Assembly: GCA_035363095.1 (NCBI GenBank)
Contig: DAOSEK010000007.1
Location: forward strand, 1-55,056
Reading direction: 5' to 3'
DNA: 55,056 bases
From: DAOSEK01 sp035363095
GTDB taxonomy: Archaea > Nanobdellota > Nanobdellia > Woesearchaeales > UBA119
The notes under the pieces are model-generated. The model saw nothing but the letters and a program-made list of their open reading frames with translations, was not told the DNA's origin and ran no database searches. Positions 17,826 through 26,077 of this stretch are shown here, in pieces (position 1 is the first letter of the stretch; each line of letters starts with the position of its first letter). The translations under genes and the position numbers were made by a program.

Positions 17826-18002
17826 TTGATTTCATGAGTCCGTCTATTCTTACTTTGGCTTGAAAAATCAAAAACCTCACCCTAAAAGGCGAGGTATGTT
17901 GGTAATATAAAAGCATACGCTACGTTCAGCGAGGCTGTTGATTGCAAAAAAACGTACCTATTTCCCCGTGTTGAAACACAAGGTATGCTTTTCTATTAAT
18001 CA
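17826..18002. repeat. Partial R2 end joined to R1 element copy A
   Basis: TGATTTCATGAGTCCGTC near 17828 matches the palindromic end of the R2 family. R1 copy A follows from about 17861 to 18002: hairpin CCTCACC/GGCGAGG, then GTATGTT paired with AGCATAC, then an imperfect CCCGTGTTGAAACACAAGG hairpin, ending TTCTATTAAT. It shares its backbone with copies at 39435 and 51273. No coding potential. R1 resembles the hairpin-rich ends of IS200/IS605-type elements, but no transposase is present. Confidence 0.75.
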
Positions 18003-18048
18003 AAGTACACTAAATTATGCAACTATATTTCAAAAAAACTAAAAAAAA

Positions 18049-19542
18049 CTATTCCAAGATTTCTATTGTTTTCTCAAGTACATTATTTGCTTTATTTGGG
18101 TCCTCTACTTTGCCTGTTAGATCTATTTCAATTCTTAAGCTATGATTTCCTGTTGCTGGTAAAGGGCTTTTAATGTAAGCACTTTTACCCTCAAATCCTG
18201 AAAAAATAAAAGGCCAGCTTACGTTGTTTAGATAAACCTTGTTTTCTATAGGAAGACACTGCAAGGTTATATTAGTTCTTGATAGGTTTATATAAATCTG
18301 GTTTTCAAAATCAATATAAGCACTCTCCACTTTTAGATCAGAACTGAATTTTTCAAAGGTTTTGTTTAATTGATTATCTTTTTTAGATTCATTTATACGC
18401 GCTAAAGGGTCTAATATTATAGATATATTCTTTCCTGATAGCTGTTCATCAATCTTAAAAAACACCTGATTTATTCCTTTTTTAATTTTTGTGGATGTAT
18501 AGCTTTGGTTATCTATAACATTTAATAATATGGGGTCCGATTGAACTACTCCATCAATATAATATTCAAACATTACCTCTTGGTCCTTTGTGAAAGTTGA
18601 TTCTACAAAAAATGTAACAACCTGTTGAGATTGACAATCAGGCATACATAATTTTCCTTGAGAGCCTCTGCAAAATGAAAGTACACTTATTGGACCTGAA
18701 ACATTAAGATTACTTCTAGTATCAACACAATCAGAGTCATTATCATAATTGCACCCTTTAGGACAATAATTATCATCATCAATGCACTCTGTGATTTTTG
18801 TGAATACACAAACCTTTGGTGTTCCAAGACATTGATTCTTAGTAGAGTTATCATTATCCTCACAATCACTGTCTTTTGAGCACAAATCCTTTTTAGGACA
18901 ATCATTATCATTTTGGAATATACATCCTTCAGGACAACATCCATCATCATTTGTACATTTGGTTACTGGACTGTATTGGCACTTGGTTTTAACGCACTTA
19001 TCTATTGTGCAATCGTTTTTATCATTGCAATCAGAATCAGATTTGCATATGATTTCATGTATGCATTTAGCATTGGTTTTTGTTGGGTTCTCACAATAAT
19101 CCCTTGTTGATGCATTTTTGTCATCACAATCAGAATCCTTACAACATTCATAAGGTCTGCATTTATGCCTATCAGGATAGGTGCAATAACCACAGTCCAA
19201 TTTAGTACATTTATTATCTTGGCAAATCTCATTATTTTGACAATCAGTATTCTTGCAACACTCATAACTTACACAGTTTCCATTAAGAATATAACCGCAA
19301 TCACAATCTATCTCAACACATAAGTTATTCCTGCAAATCTCAGGGTCTAAGCAATCTGAATCATTGCAACATTGATAGTTTGTGCATTTTTCTCCATCAA
19401 AGAACTGACACTCACCGCAATCAGTTACATTTTTAGTTTCGTTTTTGATTTCGTTATCGGCATTATCAGAACATCCATTTAGTATCATCATCAAACTAAA
19501 AATTACGATTAAAACAAAAACAAGATTTTTGTATTCTTTCAT
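18049..19542 (-). CDS. Cysteine-rich repeat lipoprotein with CARDB-like C-terminus
   Basis: Predicted exported lipoprotein (497 aa). The ATG at 19542 gives a signal peptide with a hydrophobic core and a lipobox ILNGC with C24, which an Lgt enzyme (one is encoded at 36366-37184) would modify. Residues ~35-260 carry repeated cysteine modules of the form CC-x2-(T/S)DC and SDC-x-D, several calcium-loop-like with DND/DDN. The last ~200 residues look like CARDB-type adhesion domains. It is probably surface-exposed and disulphide-rich. The longer frame to 19593 lacks a sensible signal sequence. Partner unknown; an adhesion or host-contact role is inference. Confidence 0.75.
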   Translation of the reverse strand: MKEYKNLVFVLIVIFSLMMILNGCSDNADNEIKNETKNVTDCGECQFFDGEKCTNYQCCNDSDCLDPEICRNNLCVEIDCDCGYILNGNCVSYECCKNTDCQNNEICQDNKCTKLDCGYCTYPDRHKCRPYECCKDSDCDDKNASTRDYCENPTKTNAKCIHEIICKSDSDCNDKNDCTIDKCVKTKCQYSPVTKCTNDDGCCPEGCIFQNDNDCPKKDLCSKDSDCEDNDNSTKNQCLGTPKVCVFTKITECIDDDNYCPKGCNYDNDSDCVDTRSNLNVSGPISVLSFCRGSQGKLCMPDCQSQQVVTFFVESTFTKDQEVMFEYYIDGVVQSDPILLNVIDNQSYTSTKIKKGINQVFFKIDEQLSGKNISIILDPLARINESKKDNQLNKTFEKFSSDLKVESAYIDFENQIYINLSRTNITLQCLPIENKVYLNNVSWPFIFSGFEGKSAYIKSPLPATGNHSLRIEIDLTGKVEDPNKANNVLEKTIEILE

Positions 19543-19804
19543 GTTTCTCAACCCTTTTATATTTGAAAGGTCTAAAGTAGATACTTCAGACAATTTATAA
19601 GCATTATTAAGTTAATTTGATAAAAACGTATTTACCAATATAAAAAACTATCTATATCTCATATCTGCAGGTATATTGACAATAGCAATTTTATTTAAAA
19701 ACCCATACTAAAGATTTAATAATCTTGTTAAAACATTACTTAATATAATTTTTGGGTATTGTTATCCTTCAAAGAATAAAAAAAATAAGAAAGCGATTTT
19801 TAAA

Positions 19805-20809
19805 ATGCAAATCTCAAGAAAAGATTTTAAAAAATACGAACAGACTAAAGAGAAAGAACATAAAAAATCAATAAAAGAGGCTTTTTTAAATAATTATTAC
19901 GAGTCCTTAGAGTATATAAATTTTCTAAAAAAGGTTAGTGGAATTAATATGAAAATCAAGAAATTTGCCCATAAGCCATTTTTTATTGCAAGAAAGAAGC
20001 TTCCCAGTATTTGTTTTTATGAAAAGAACCTTGCAAAAGTACTAAAAGAGCAAAAGATACATTTTTTGATGGTTGAGGATAAGCCCAATAATTCAGACTT
20101 AAATCAATCAATTTTAGAGTATTCATTAATCCTTAAGAAAAGTTATATTGAAGCGAAAAAAGAATACAAAAGATCCTTTAATGATGCTCTTAAGCAATCC
20201 AAAAGATACAAGATTAATACAAAGATTTACAAAAAGCCAAGTAAAGATTGTATCTCACAAGTTTATAAGTTTTATAAACGACAAATGATTGAATTAAACT
20301 CATTTGTATTGCCTAAAAAAATGTTTTTTGAGTTTTTAAAATGCTTTGCATTAAGGCTTTTTATAGTCTTTAAAGAGTTTGAAATCAGAGATTTTAAGGA
20401 AGATAGTCTTGAAAATAATTCTCAGGACTTAAAGAAATTTGAAGAGAAGATTATAGCTTATTGCCTTTGCTTTGAAAATTCTGATAACCTGTACTGCTCT
20501 ATTGGCGGAAGCTTAAAAAAATATTTCAATTACAAGGCTACAAATGTTCTTTATGATGAGATCATAAAATATGGGTGTTCTAAAGAACTAAACATACATT
20601 TAGGGTTAGGGCAAAAGGGCTTTGGCTACAGCAGATTCAAAGAGAATGCAGGTGCAACAAATTACAGATGCAATGTATTTCCCGACAATACTAAAGTGTT
20701 AAATCTCTACTCCAAAATATCAAAGCTTAAACTTACTGGTCTTCTTTTAAGGATATATTCTTTTTTATTCCCTAAAAAACTTATTTATATGCTAATTCCC
20801 ATGTCTTAG
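19805..20809 (+). CDS. FemAB/GNAT-like acyltransferase
   Basis: Cytoplasmic 334-aa protein with a C-terminal acetyltransferase-like half: IAYCLCFENSDNLYC, then GGSLKKYF, then KATNVLYDEIIKYGC and LGLGQKGFGYSRFKENAGA, the typical end of FemAB/BioF2-like (Acetyltransf_6) proteins. The N-terminal half is Lys-rich and poorly conserved. Such enzymes transfer acyl or aminoacyl groups to cell-surface precursors; the donor and acceptor here are unknown. A glucosidase-like gene follows 12 bases later and is probably co-transcribed, suggesting a role in surface glycan or storage polymer metabolism. Confidence 0.65.
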   Translation: MQISRKDFKKYEQTKEKEHKKSIKEAFLNNYYESLEYINFLKKVSGINMKIKKFAHKPFFIARKKLPSICFYEKNLAKVLKEQKIHFLMVEDKPNNSDLNQSILEYSLILKKSYIEAKKEYKRSFNDALKQSKRYKINTKIYKKPSKDCISQVYKFYKRQMIELNSFVLPKKMFFEFLKCFALRLFIVFKEFEIRDFKEDSLENNSQDLKKFEEKIIAYCLCFENSDNLYCSIGGSLKKYFNYKATNVLYDEIIKYGCSKELNIHLGLGQKGFGYSRFKENAGATNYRCNVFPDNTKVLNLYSKISKLKLTGLLLRIYSFLFPKKLIYMLIPMS

Positions 20810-20821
20810 AAAACAAAAAAA

Positions 20822-21949
20822 ATGAAAATGCTTCAAAAAAAAGTTAAGTCCTTAGCAATTAAATCACTTAGAAAATGCTATTACCAAAATGGAATATATG
20901 CAGGGCTTCATCAGTTTAAAGATTATTGGGCGAGGGATTCTTTTTATGCGTCTTTAGGCGCTCTTGAAATAAGAGATTTAGGGATTGTTAGAAAAAATCT
21001 TGAACTTTTCTTAAGATTTGAAAAGAAAGGAAAAATCCCCTTAAGAATAGGAAACAGGTTTTTGATACAAACAGTATTAGGAATTAGAGGAAAAAAATTA
21101 TTTCCAAAATATAATGATGACAAAAAAGGGTCTTTTTGCTCAGATTCAAACACCCTTTTTTTGATAGTATTTGCAAGATACATTCAAGTATCAAAAGATA
21201 AACAATTTGCAATCAAACACCTTCCAAAAATTATTAAAATAATAACTAATCTTAAAAGATATTCAGATGAAAACTTATTGATCAATGAAGATTATTATTC
21301 AACTTGGATGGATGCAATTAAGAAAAGAGGATATATTTTTTACTCAAATCTGCTATATTTTATAGCATTAAAAATTATTTATGAAATCTACTCTGAACAA
21401 AAAATGGAAATAGGTTTTGATGAAAACTACATTAAAAAATTGTCTATGAAGATAAATGATACATTTTGGAAATATAATCATTTTACCGATTGGATTGGTA
21501 ACAATGATGCTGACTATTTTGATACATTCTCAAATCTGTTAGCGATTTATTTTGGCTTTGCATCGAAATCAAAATCTAAAAAAATCCTATCTTTTATAAA
21601 AGAAAAAAATCTTATTAATCAACAGGGAGCAATTAAGAAGTCATTTCCAAATTATTCAGAAAAACTAATAAGTAAAAGAATTAGGTTATTAGGATTAAAA
21701 AGTTACTGCACTTCAATTTATTATCCTGCAATGTGTTTTTTTTATTTTGTGTGCTTAAAGAAAACTAAATTTGAAGATAAAAAATCAGATTTGCAAAAAA
21801 ATTCACTTCTTAGCAGAGTTTTATCTCAAAAAAAGATATTTGAAGCATGGGATTTTAGATTCAATCCATATTCTGAAATTTTTTATTATTCAGAGCATCC
21901 TTTTGCTTGGGCTTGCAGTTTTTTGATTTTACTAACCAACACAGCATAA
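20822..21949 (+). CDS. Amylo-alpha-1,6-glucosidase-like (alpha/alpha)-barrel protein
   Basis: A 375-aa protein resembling the catalytic barrel of glycogen-debranching and related hydrolases. The landmarks are an early DYWARDSFYASLGALE with candidate acidic residues and the later NEDYYSTWMDAIKKRGY followed by a helix-rich stretch. Length matches a stand-alone barrel without accessory domains. It follows the acyltransferase by 12 bases. No signal peptide is seen, so it probably acts in the cytoplasm on alpha-glucans or on glycan precursors. Exact substrate uncertain. Confidence 0.65.
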   Translation: MKMLQKKVKSLAIKSLRKCYYQNGIYAGLHQFKDYWARDSFYASLGALEIRDLGIVRKNLELFLRFEKKGKIPLRIGNRFLIQTVLGIRGKKLFPKYNDDKKGSFCSDSNTLFLIVFARYIQVSKDKQFAIKHLPKIIKIITNLKRYSDENLLINEDYYSTWMDAIKKRGYIFYSNLLYFIALKIIYEIYSEQKMEIGFDENYIKKLSMKINDTFWKYNHFTDWIGNNDADYFDTFSNLLAIYFGFASKSKSKKILSFIKEKNLINQQGAIKKSFPNYSEKLISKRIRLLGLKSYCTSIYYPAMCFFYFVCLKKTKFEDKKSDLQKNSLLSRVLSQKKIFEAWDFRFNPYSEIFYYSEHPFAWACSFLILLTNTA

Positions 21950-21992
21950 AAAATGCATAATTTTATATACTAACTTTGAATAAAAACAGTCT

Positions 21993-22115
21993 ATGACATG
22001 CAAGAAAGCAGAAGGCTGGCTAAACACTATAATTATAATTGCTATCGCATTAATACTGGGCATAATATTCTTTTTTGGAGTTCAAAATATAATGAAGGTA
22101 ATGAAGGCAGGATGA
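21993..22115 (+). CDS. Small single-helix membrane protein (40 aa)
   Basis: A short gene that encodes MTCKKAEGWLNT followed by a strongly hydrophobic helix and a basic tail. It lies 43 bases after the preceding gene. Its TGA overlaps the ATG of the next gene (ATGA at 22112), strong evidence for translational coupling. It opens a run of membrane-anchored proteins with similar N-terminal segments, so it may be a pilin-like or complex-forming peptide. No family recognised. Confidence 0.6.
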   Translation: MTCKKAEGWLNTIIIIAIALILGIIFFFGVQNIMKVMKAG

Positions 22116-22858
22116 CAATGAGAAAAGGAAATGCCACAAACATAATTGTATCAATAGTGTGTGTTGTGTTGGCTTTAGTTATAATATATCTGTTAGTTGT
22201 TCCTTTGATTGTAAATATTGGAAAAGGAGATAAAGAAAGATGCAAAGTAGGTGTGCTTTCAACAGCACACAATTTAAAAAAGAACTTTGCCATTCTGTGC
22301 ACTCCAGATTATGTTCTTATTTCTAGTTCCTATCAAGCAGAAAAGGTATATGAAGCATTCGCAACACAGATTGCAAGGGCGTGGTATATCTCAGGCAAAG
22401 GCGAATCAAAACCTTTTGAGCACTCCAAAGAAAAGAATAATATTTGTTTAATTACTGCAAAAATACATTTTGAAAATAAAGATCATAAATGTAATGATGC
22501 AGGATGTATTGGACTTTTTGATTATATTAAAGGACATGATTATGAAAGTATTGAAGGAAAATTTAGTTATGTTGATTATCTGAATTTTTCAACTGAAAAA
22601 GAATTATCAGTTAGAATAAATAACGTTCAACTATCCAAAAAAACCATAGGATTTCAGAATTTTTATTATCATGATGACAAGGAAAAAGGCGTTTTAGAGA
22701 AGATAACAACGACAACAAAAATAGACCCTAGTGTAATTGATTATTATGTTATCATACTAAGGGATAAAGATTTAATTTTTGAAAAAGGATATAGGCATTC
22801 AGTTATAGTGTTGCCAGTAAAGTATATGGGTGAGGTCTGCAACCATGTTCTTAATTAA
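22112..22858 (+). CDS. Membrane-anchored protein of unknown function, paralogue 1
   Basis: I do not recognise this 248-aa protein. From the ATG at 22112 it starts MTMRKGNATNI followed by one transmembrane helix, resembling an archaeal pilin-type signal (basic residue-Gly, then hydrophobic). The remaining ~210 residues would face outside. They contain several cysteines and share a pattern with the next gene product: AFATQIARAW near residue 85, then a Cys-containing strand and FDYIKG-x-n-YVDYLNF. The longer frame starting at 21998 is rejected because it runs over the 40-aa gene. It is coupled by overlap to both neighbours. Confidence 0.65.
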   Translation: MTMRKGNATNIIVSIVCVVLALVIIYLLVVPLIVNIGKGDKERCKVGVLSTAHNLKKNFAILCTPDYVLISSSYQAEKVYEAFATQIARAWYISGKGESKPFEHSKEKNNICLITAKIHFENKDHKCNDAGCIGLFDYIKGHDYESIEGKFSYVDYLNFSTEKELSVRINNVQLSKKTIGFQNFYYHDDKEKGVLEKITTTTKIDPSVIDYYVIILRDKDLIFEKGYRHSVIVLPVKYMGEVCNHVLN

Positions 22859-23780
22859 TAAAAAAGGAGATACCTCAAGTAAGGTAATAGTAGCTGTAAT
22901 AATATCAGTTATAGCATTTGTAATCTTAATCCTTATAATTCGAAACAACCCGAATACAAAAGAAGCACAGGAGAATGCAATTTGCAAGGATTCAGTTTTG
23001 ATGGCGCATATGGCACAATTAACAGGGCAAAGCTTCACTAATCAGATAAAATGTCCTTATAGGTCAATTATTATAAAAGATAAAAATGAAGAAAGAATTA
23101 AATCTATTTTTGCGGAGTCAATGATTACTTGCTGGAAAAATTTTCATCAAGGAAAATATAAATTCTCAAGTGATGCTGTTGAGAGGTATTGTTTTCCTTG
23201 TTACCATATTTCTTTTGATAGAGATAATGTTTTCAAAGACGAACGGGAGATTACTGGATTTATTGATTATTTGAGTGAGAATAAACCAAAAGGGGAATCT
23301 GTTTCTTATCTATCATTTTTAAACATTGAAAATACTGAATTAAAAACATATGATACTGATAAGGAAGGAGAAATTATTGACGAAACCATTCAAGATGCGA
23401 CAGATTATAGAAAGATTAGTTCTAATAATGATTATATAATTTTGTATTCTGAAGATAAAAAGCTTGACTTGCTGGTATTTATGCAACAAGTTGGAATAGG
23501 AGCAGGAGTTGGTGGCTTGGCAGCGAGTGGTGGTGTGTTATTAGGCTTTCTTTTAGGAAGCAATCCAATCGGTTGGGGCATTATTGGAACAGGAGCAATA
23601 ATTGGAGGAATTGCAGGACCTAACGTACTTTCAAATGTTCCTTTCTTAAATTGGGATAAAACTCAAAGATTCCCAGGCATAATTATATTTGGTTATAACC
23701 CAGCTGAACAAAACAGTGCTTATAATCAACTAAATGGATTAGGGTGCAACATTGAGGGAAAATTTAGTGATACGAGATGA
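22845..23780 (+). CDS. Membrane-anchored protein of unknown function, paralogue 2
   Basis: A 311-aa protein from the ATG at 22845 (MFLINKKGDTSSK), overlapping the previous gene by 14 bases. One helix follows the NKKG motif. The ectodomain shares the layout of its upstream neighbour (IFAESMITCWKN, then YCFPCYHISFD, then GFIDYLSEN and YLSFLNIEN), so the two are probably duplicates. It has an extra Gly/Ala-rich hydrophobic segment near residues 215-265 that looks like a hairpin inserted in the membrane. Function unknown. Its 3' end overlaps the next gene by four bases. Confidence 0.68.
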   Translation: MFLINKKGDTSSKVIVAVIISVIAFVILILIIRNNPNTKEAQENAICKDSVLMAHMAQLTGQSFTNQIKCPYRSIIIKDKNEERIKSIFAESMITCWKNFHQGKYKFSSDAVERYCFPCYHISFDRDNVFKDEREITGFIDYLSENKPKGESVSYLSFLNIENTELKTYDTDKEGEIIDETIQDATDYRKISSNNDYIILYSEDKKLDLLVFMQQVGIGAGVGGLAASGGVLLGFLLGSNPIGWGIIGTGAIIGGIAGPNVLSNVPFLNWDKTQRFPGIIIFGYNPAEQNSAYNQLNGLGCNIEGKFSDTR

Positions 23781-24628
23781 AAAGCATTATTGTCAAATTG
23801 GTTTTAGTGGTTATTTGCATATTTATAGTTGTAGCAATATTACTCTATGGACTTAATAATATCACCAAATCAATTATTGAATTAACTCCTGAGTTCAAAG
23901 AAAAAATCAGAATGGATTCTGTTAGTGCATTAGATAAGATGTGCCAAGATATTAATAACAACTTTGAGATACCGGTCTATTACATAAATTATGTTAGAAT
24001 TGAAGAGGAATTTTTTAAAGGCATGTACTATATCGATTTTGAAATAAAAGATGATGGCTACTCCGAAAAGATGCTTTTGAAAACAAAAGATAAAGGTGAA
24101 ATTGTTAAATCCTGTGTTCTCTTAGAAAGTTACAAACTGCCTGGGTTTACTCAAAACATACTAAAAGATAACAAAGAATTAATTAGAATAGGAAATTATG
24201 ATATTTCGGGGGAATTTAGCAGTGCAGAATGTGCACAGGACACAATATCACGAAAGATTATATTAATTAGTGTTAACAAAGTGAAATTAGTTGATTATGT
24301 TGTAAAAGAAAATGTTGATTTTTGTAAAAACCCAGATAAAGACCTAGACTTTGGTTGTATTTATGAAGGTAATGGAATGATCTCTTGCACTGATTTTAAA
24401 GAAGAATTAAAACAGGCTATACTTTATTTAACAAATAAAGGAAATCACGCAAAAAAAGAATGCACTATTGATGATGATGACACTAACGACAATCAATTCA
24501 AGGTTTTTTTTGATGAAAATGAGCCTTTCGAAACTTTGACATTATTCATTTATAGCTTAGTTACTAATGAAGACGAAAAAATAGAAAATTTCTATAAAGT
24601 ACCTATTGAGATGAAAGAAGAAAGTTAG
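23777..24628 (+). CDS. Membrane-anchored protein of unknown function
   Basis: A 283-aa protein. It has an N-terminal transmembrane helix (residues ~5-28) and a hydrophilic ectodomain rich in Asp, Glu and Lys with about ten cysteines, some paired in CTIDDDDTND and CIYEGNGMISC contexts. It starts at an ATGA overlap with the previous gene. There is no pilin-type KKG motif before its helix, unlike its neighbours. I recognise no family; its place in the cluster suggests a shared envelope structure. Confidence 0.65.
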   Translation: MKSIIVKLVLVVICIFIVVAILLYGLNNITKSIIELTPEFKEKIRMDSVSALDKMCQDINNNFEIPVYYINYVRIEEEFFKGMYYIDFEIKDDGYSEKMLLKTKDKGEIVKSCVLLESYKLPGFTQNILKDNKELIRIGNYDISGEFSSAECAQDTISRKIILISVNKVKLVDYVVKENVDFCKNPDKDLDFGCIYEGNGMISCTDFKEELKQAILYLTNKGNHAKKECTIDDDDTNDNQFKVFFDENEPFETLTLFIYSLVTNEDEKIENFYKVPIEMKEES

Positions 24629-24632
24629 TAAG

Positions 24633-25904
24633 ATGATATCAATCAAATCAAAAAAAGGAGAGAATAATTTAATGCTTAGCGAGACTGCGATGCTTATAAT
24701 AGTTGCTACGATACTAATTATTATGTTAGTAATTCTTGTTAGAATGTACCTTATATTTGAGGATCCTGATGTTATTGCAAGTAAGCAAGCATATAATAGG
24801 TTATTTAAAGCAATAGAATCAGTAAGAAGTGATGATGGAATAACCTACGAAATTGTTTCATTAAGAGATGAGTTTGGCATAATTATTTTAAATCCACAAT
24901 CAGATAAAAATGGTCTGGTTAAATTCAAGAGTACCGATAAAAATGAATTATTTGATGTCACGTTATCAAAAGAGCTTTTGAGTAAAAAGAAAACACAAAT
25001 CTGTTTCTTTCGTTATGAAAAAACAAAATGGCCTAGACAAAAAACAATTTCGCAAGTTAATGAATGCAAAGAACTCAATGTTCGCTTTTCTGCAAATTAT
25101 CTTTTTGATGGAATATATACCGAATATCAAGTAGTTGAGTTGAGAAATAATCATGATGGTACAATCACAATTTCACCAACTAATTACGACACTAATTATG
25201 TACCCGAAAGTGTAGATGCAATGAAAGCCTTTTTTGTCGATGAAATGCAGAAACAAATTGATAAGGTTACTACTTCAAGATTAATCGATCTAAAAATAGA
25301 TAAATGGTATCAAAAAAGTGGGAAAGTTGCGATTGAAAAAGAAGGGCTGTACGTAATTAAATTGTTAGACGGACCCGATGCGAATCCAAATCCACCTTAT
25401 AATTCAGAATTTAATATCAAAACTAAAATGGACATTGGTATCGTAGTTATTATGTTAAAAAATTGCAATCCAACAAATAATCTTGAATTCCCTTTAGATT
25501 CTGAGAGCGAGGAAAAAATAAACATTTGTTCAGTTAAAAATATCATGCAACTAAAAGGAGACAGAACTGTAATCGTTAAAGAAGCTAACAACTTAGAATA
25601 CAAAATCAAAATAGAGAATCTAAAAGAATATAACGCTGTTAATTCTAATACAGGAAAAAGTTTTGAATTCAAGGATTATATTGGTTCGAATACTGAACCT
25701 AGAAAATCTTATCAATATTACAAAATAAAAAATGTGTATTTATATATTTTAGATAAGGAAATTCGGTTAGGTATTTTTGTATTTTCGGAGATTGATTTGG
25801 ATGAAACATATTGGGAAAACATTATTAGTAATGTTAATTTTCAGAATAAAGTCAAAGAATTAGTATGCGGAGAAGGAAATGTAGATGATTGCAATATATT
25901 TTAG
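24633..25904 (+). CDS. Membrane-anchored protein with pilin-like N-terminus
   Basis: A 423-aa protein. The start MISIKSKKGENNLMLSET is followed by a hydrophobic helix to about residue 42, again a KKG-type leader. The large ectodomain is mostly beta by appearance, with a cysteine group near residues 285-300 and one at the C-terminus (CGEGNVDDC). No enzymatic motif is seen. Four bases separate it from the gene before. Function unknown. Confidence 0.65.
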   Translation: MISIKSKKGENNLMLSETAMLIIVATILIIMLVILVRMYLIFEDPDVIASKQAYNRLFKAIESVRSDDGITYEIVSLRDEFGIIILNPQSDKNGLVKFKSTDKNELFDVTLSKELLSKKKTQICFFRYEKTKWPRQKTISQVNECKELNVRFSANYLFDGIYTEYQVVELRNNHDGTITISPTNYDTNYVPESVDAMKAFFVDEMQKQIDKVTTSRLIDLKIDKWYQKSGKVAIEKEGLYVIKLLDGPDANPNPPYNSEFNIKTKMDIGIVVIMLKNCNPTNNLEFPLDSESEEKINICSVKNIMQLKGDRTVIVKEANNLEYKIKIENLKEYNAVNSNTGKSFEFKDYIGSNTEPRKSYQYYKIKNVYLYILDKEIRLGIFVFSEIDLDETYWENIISNVNFQNKVKELVCGEGNVDDCNIF

Positions 25905-25921
25905 GTTCAATGGTGGTTTAG

Positions 25922-26077
25922 ATGAAAAATCAAAATAAAAAGTCGGAGTTTGCTATAAGCCAGACTGGGATGATGATATTAATGGTGATAATTATAGCGA
26001 TTGTCGTAACTGTTATGATAATACTTGGAACAAAAGGCCAAGGTCTATTAAAATGGATGCAAGGGCTTTTAAGGTAG
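25922..26077 (+). CDS. Small pilin-like membrane protein (51 aa)
   Basis: An overlooked small gene encoding MKNQNKKSEFAISQTGMM, a hydrophobic helix, and a tail TKGQGLLKWMQGLLR. The N-terminus has the form of a class III (archaellin/pilin) signal, with KK-S-E-F-A ahead of the helix. It sits 17 bases after the previous gene and overlaps the next gene by 25 bases in another frame. The same cluster has another such peptide at 21993. It could be a pilin-like subunit or a small assembly factor. Confidence 0.6.
   Translation: MKNQNKKSEFAISQTGMMILMVIIIAIVVTVMIILGTKGQGLLKWMQGLLR

Noticed and set aside
21998..22111. Longer start for the protein at 22112
   Set aside because: The extra residues lack a signal-like pattern, while the alternative frame gives a coupled 40-aa membrane peptide.
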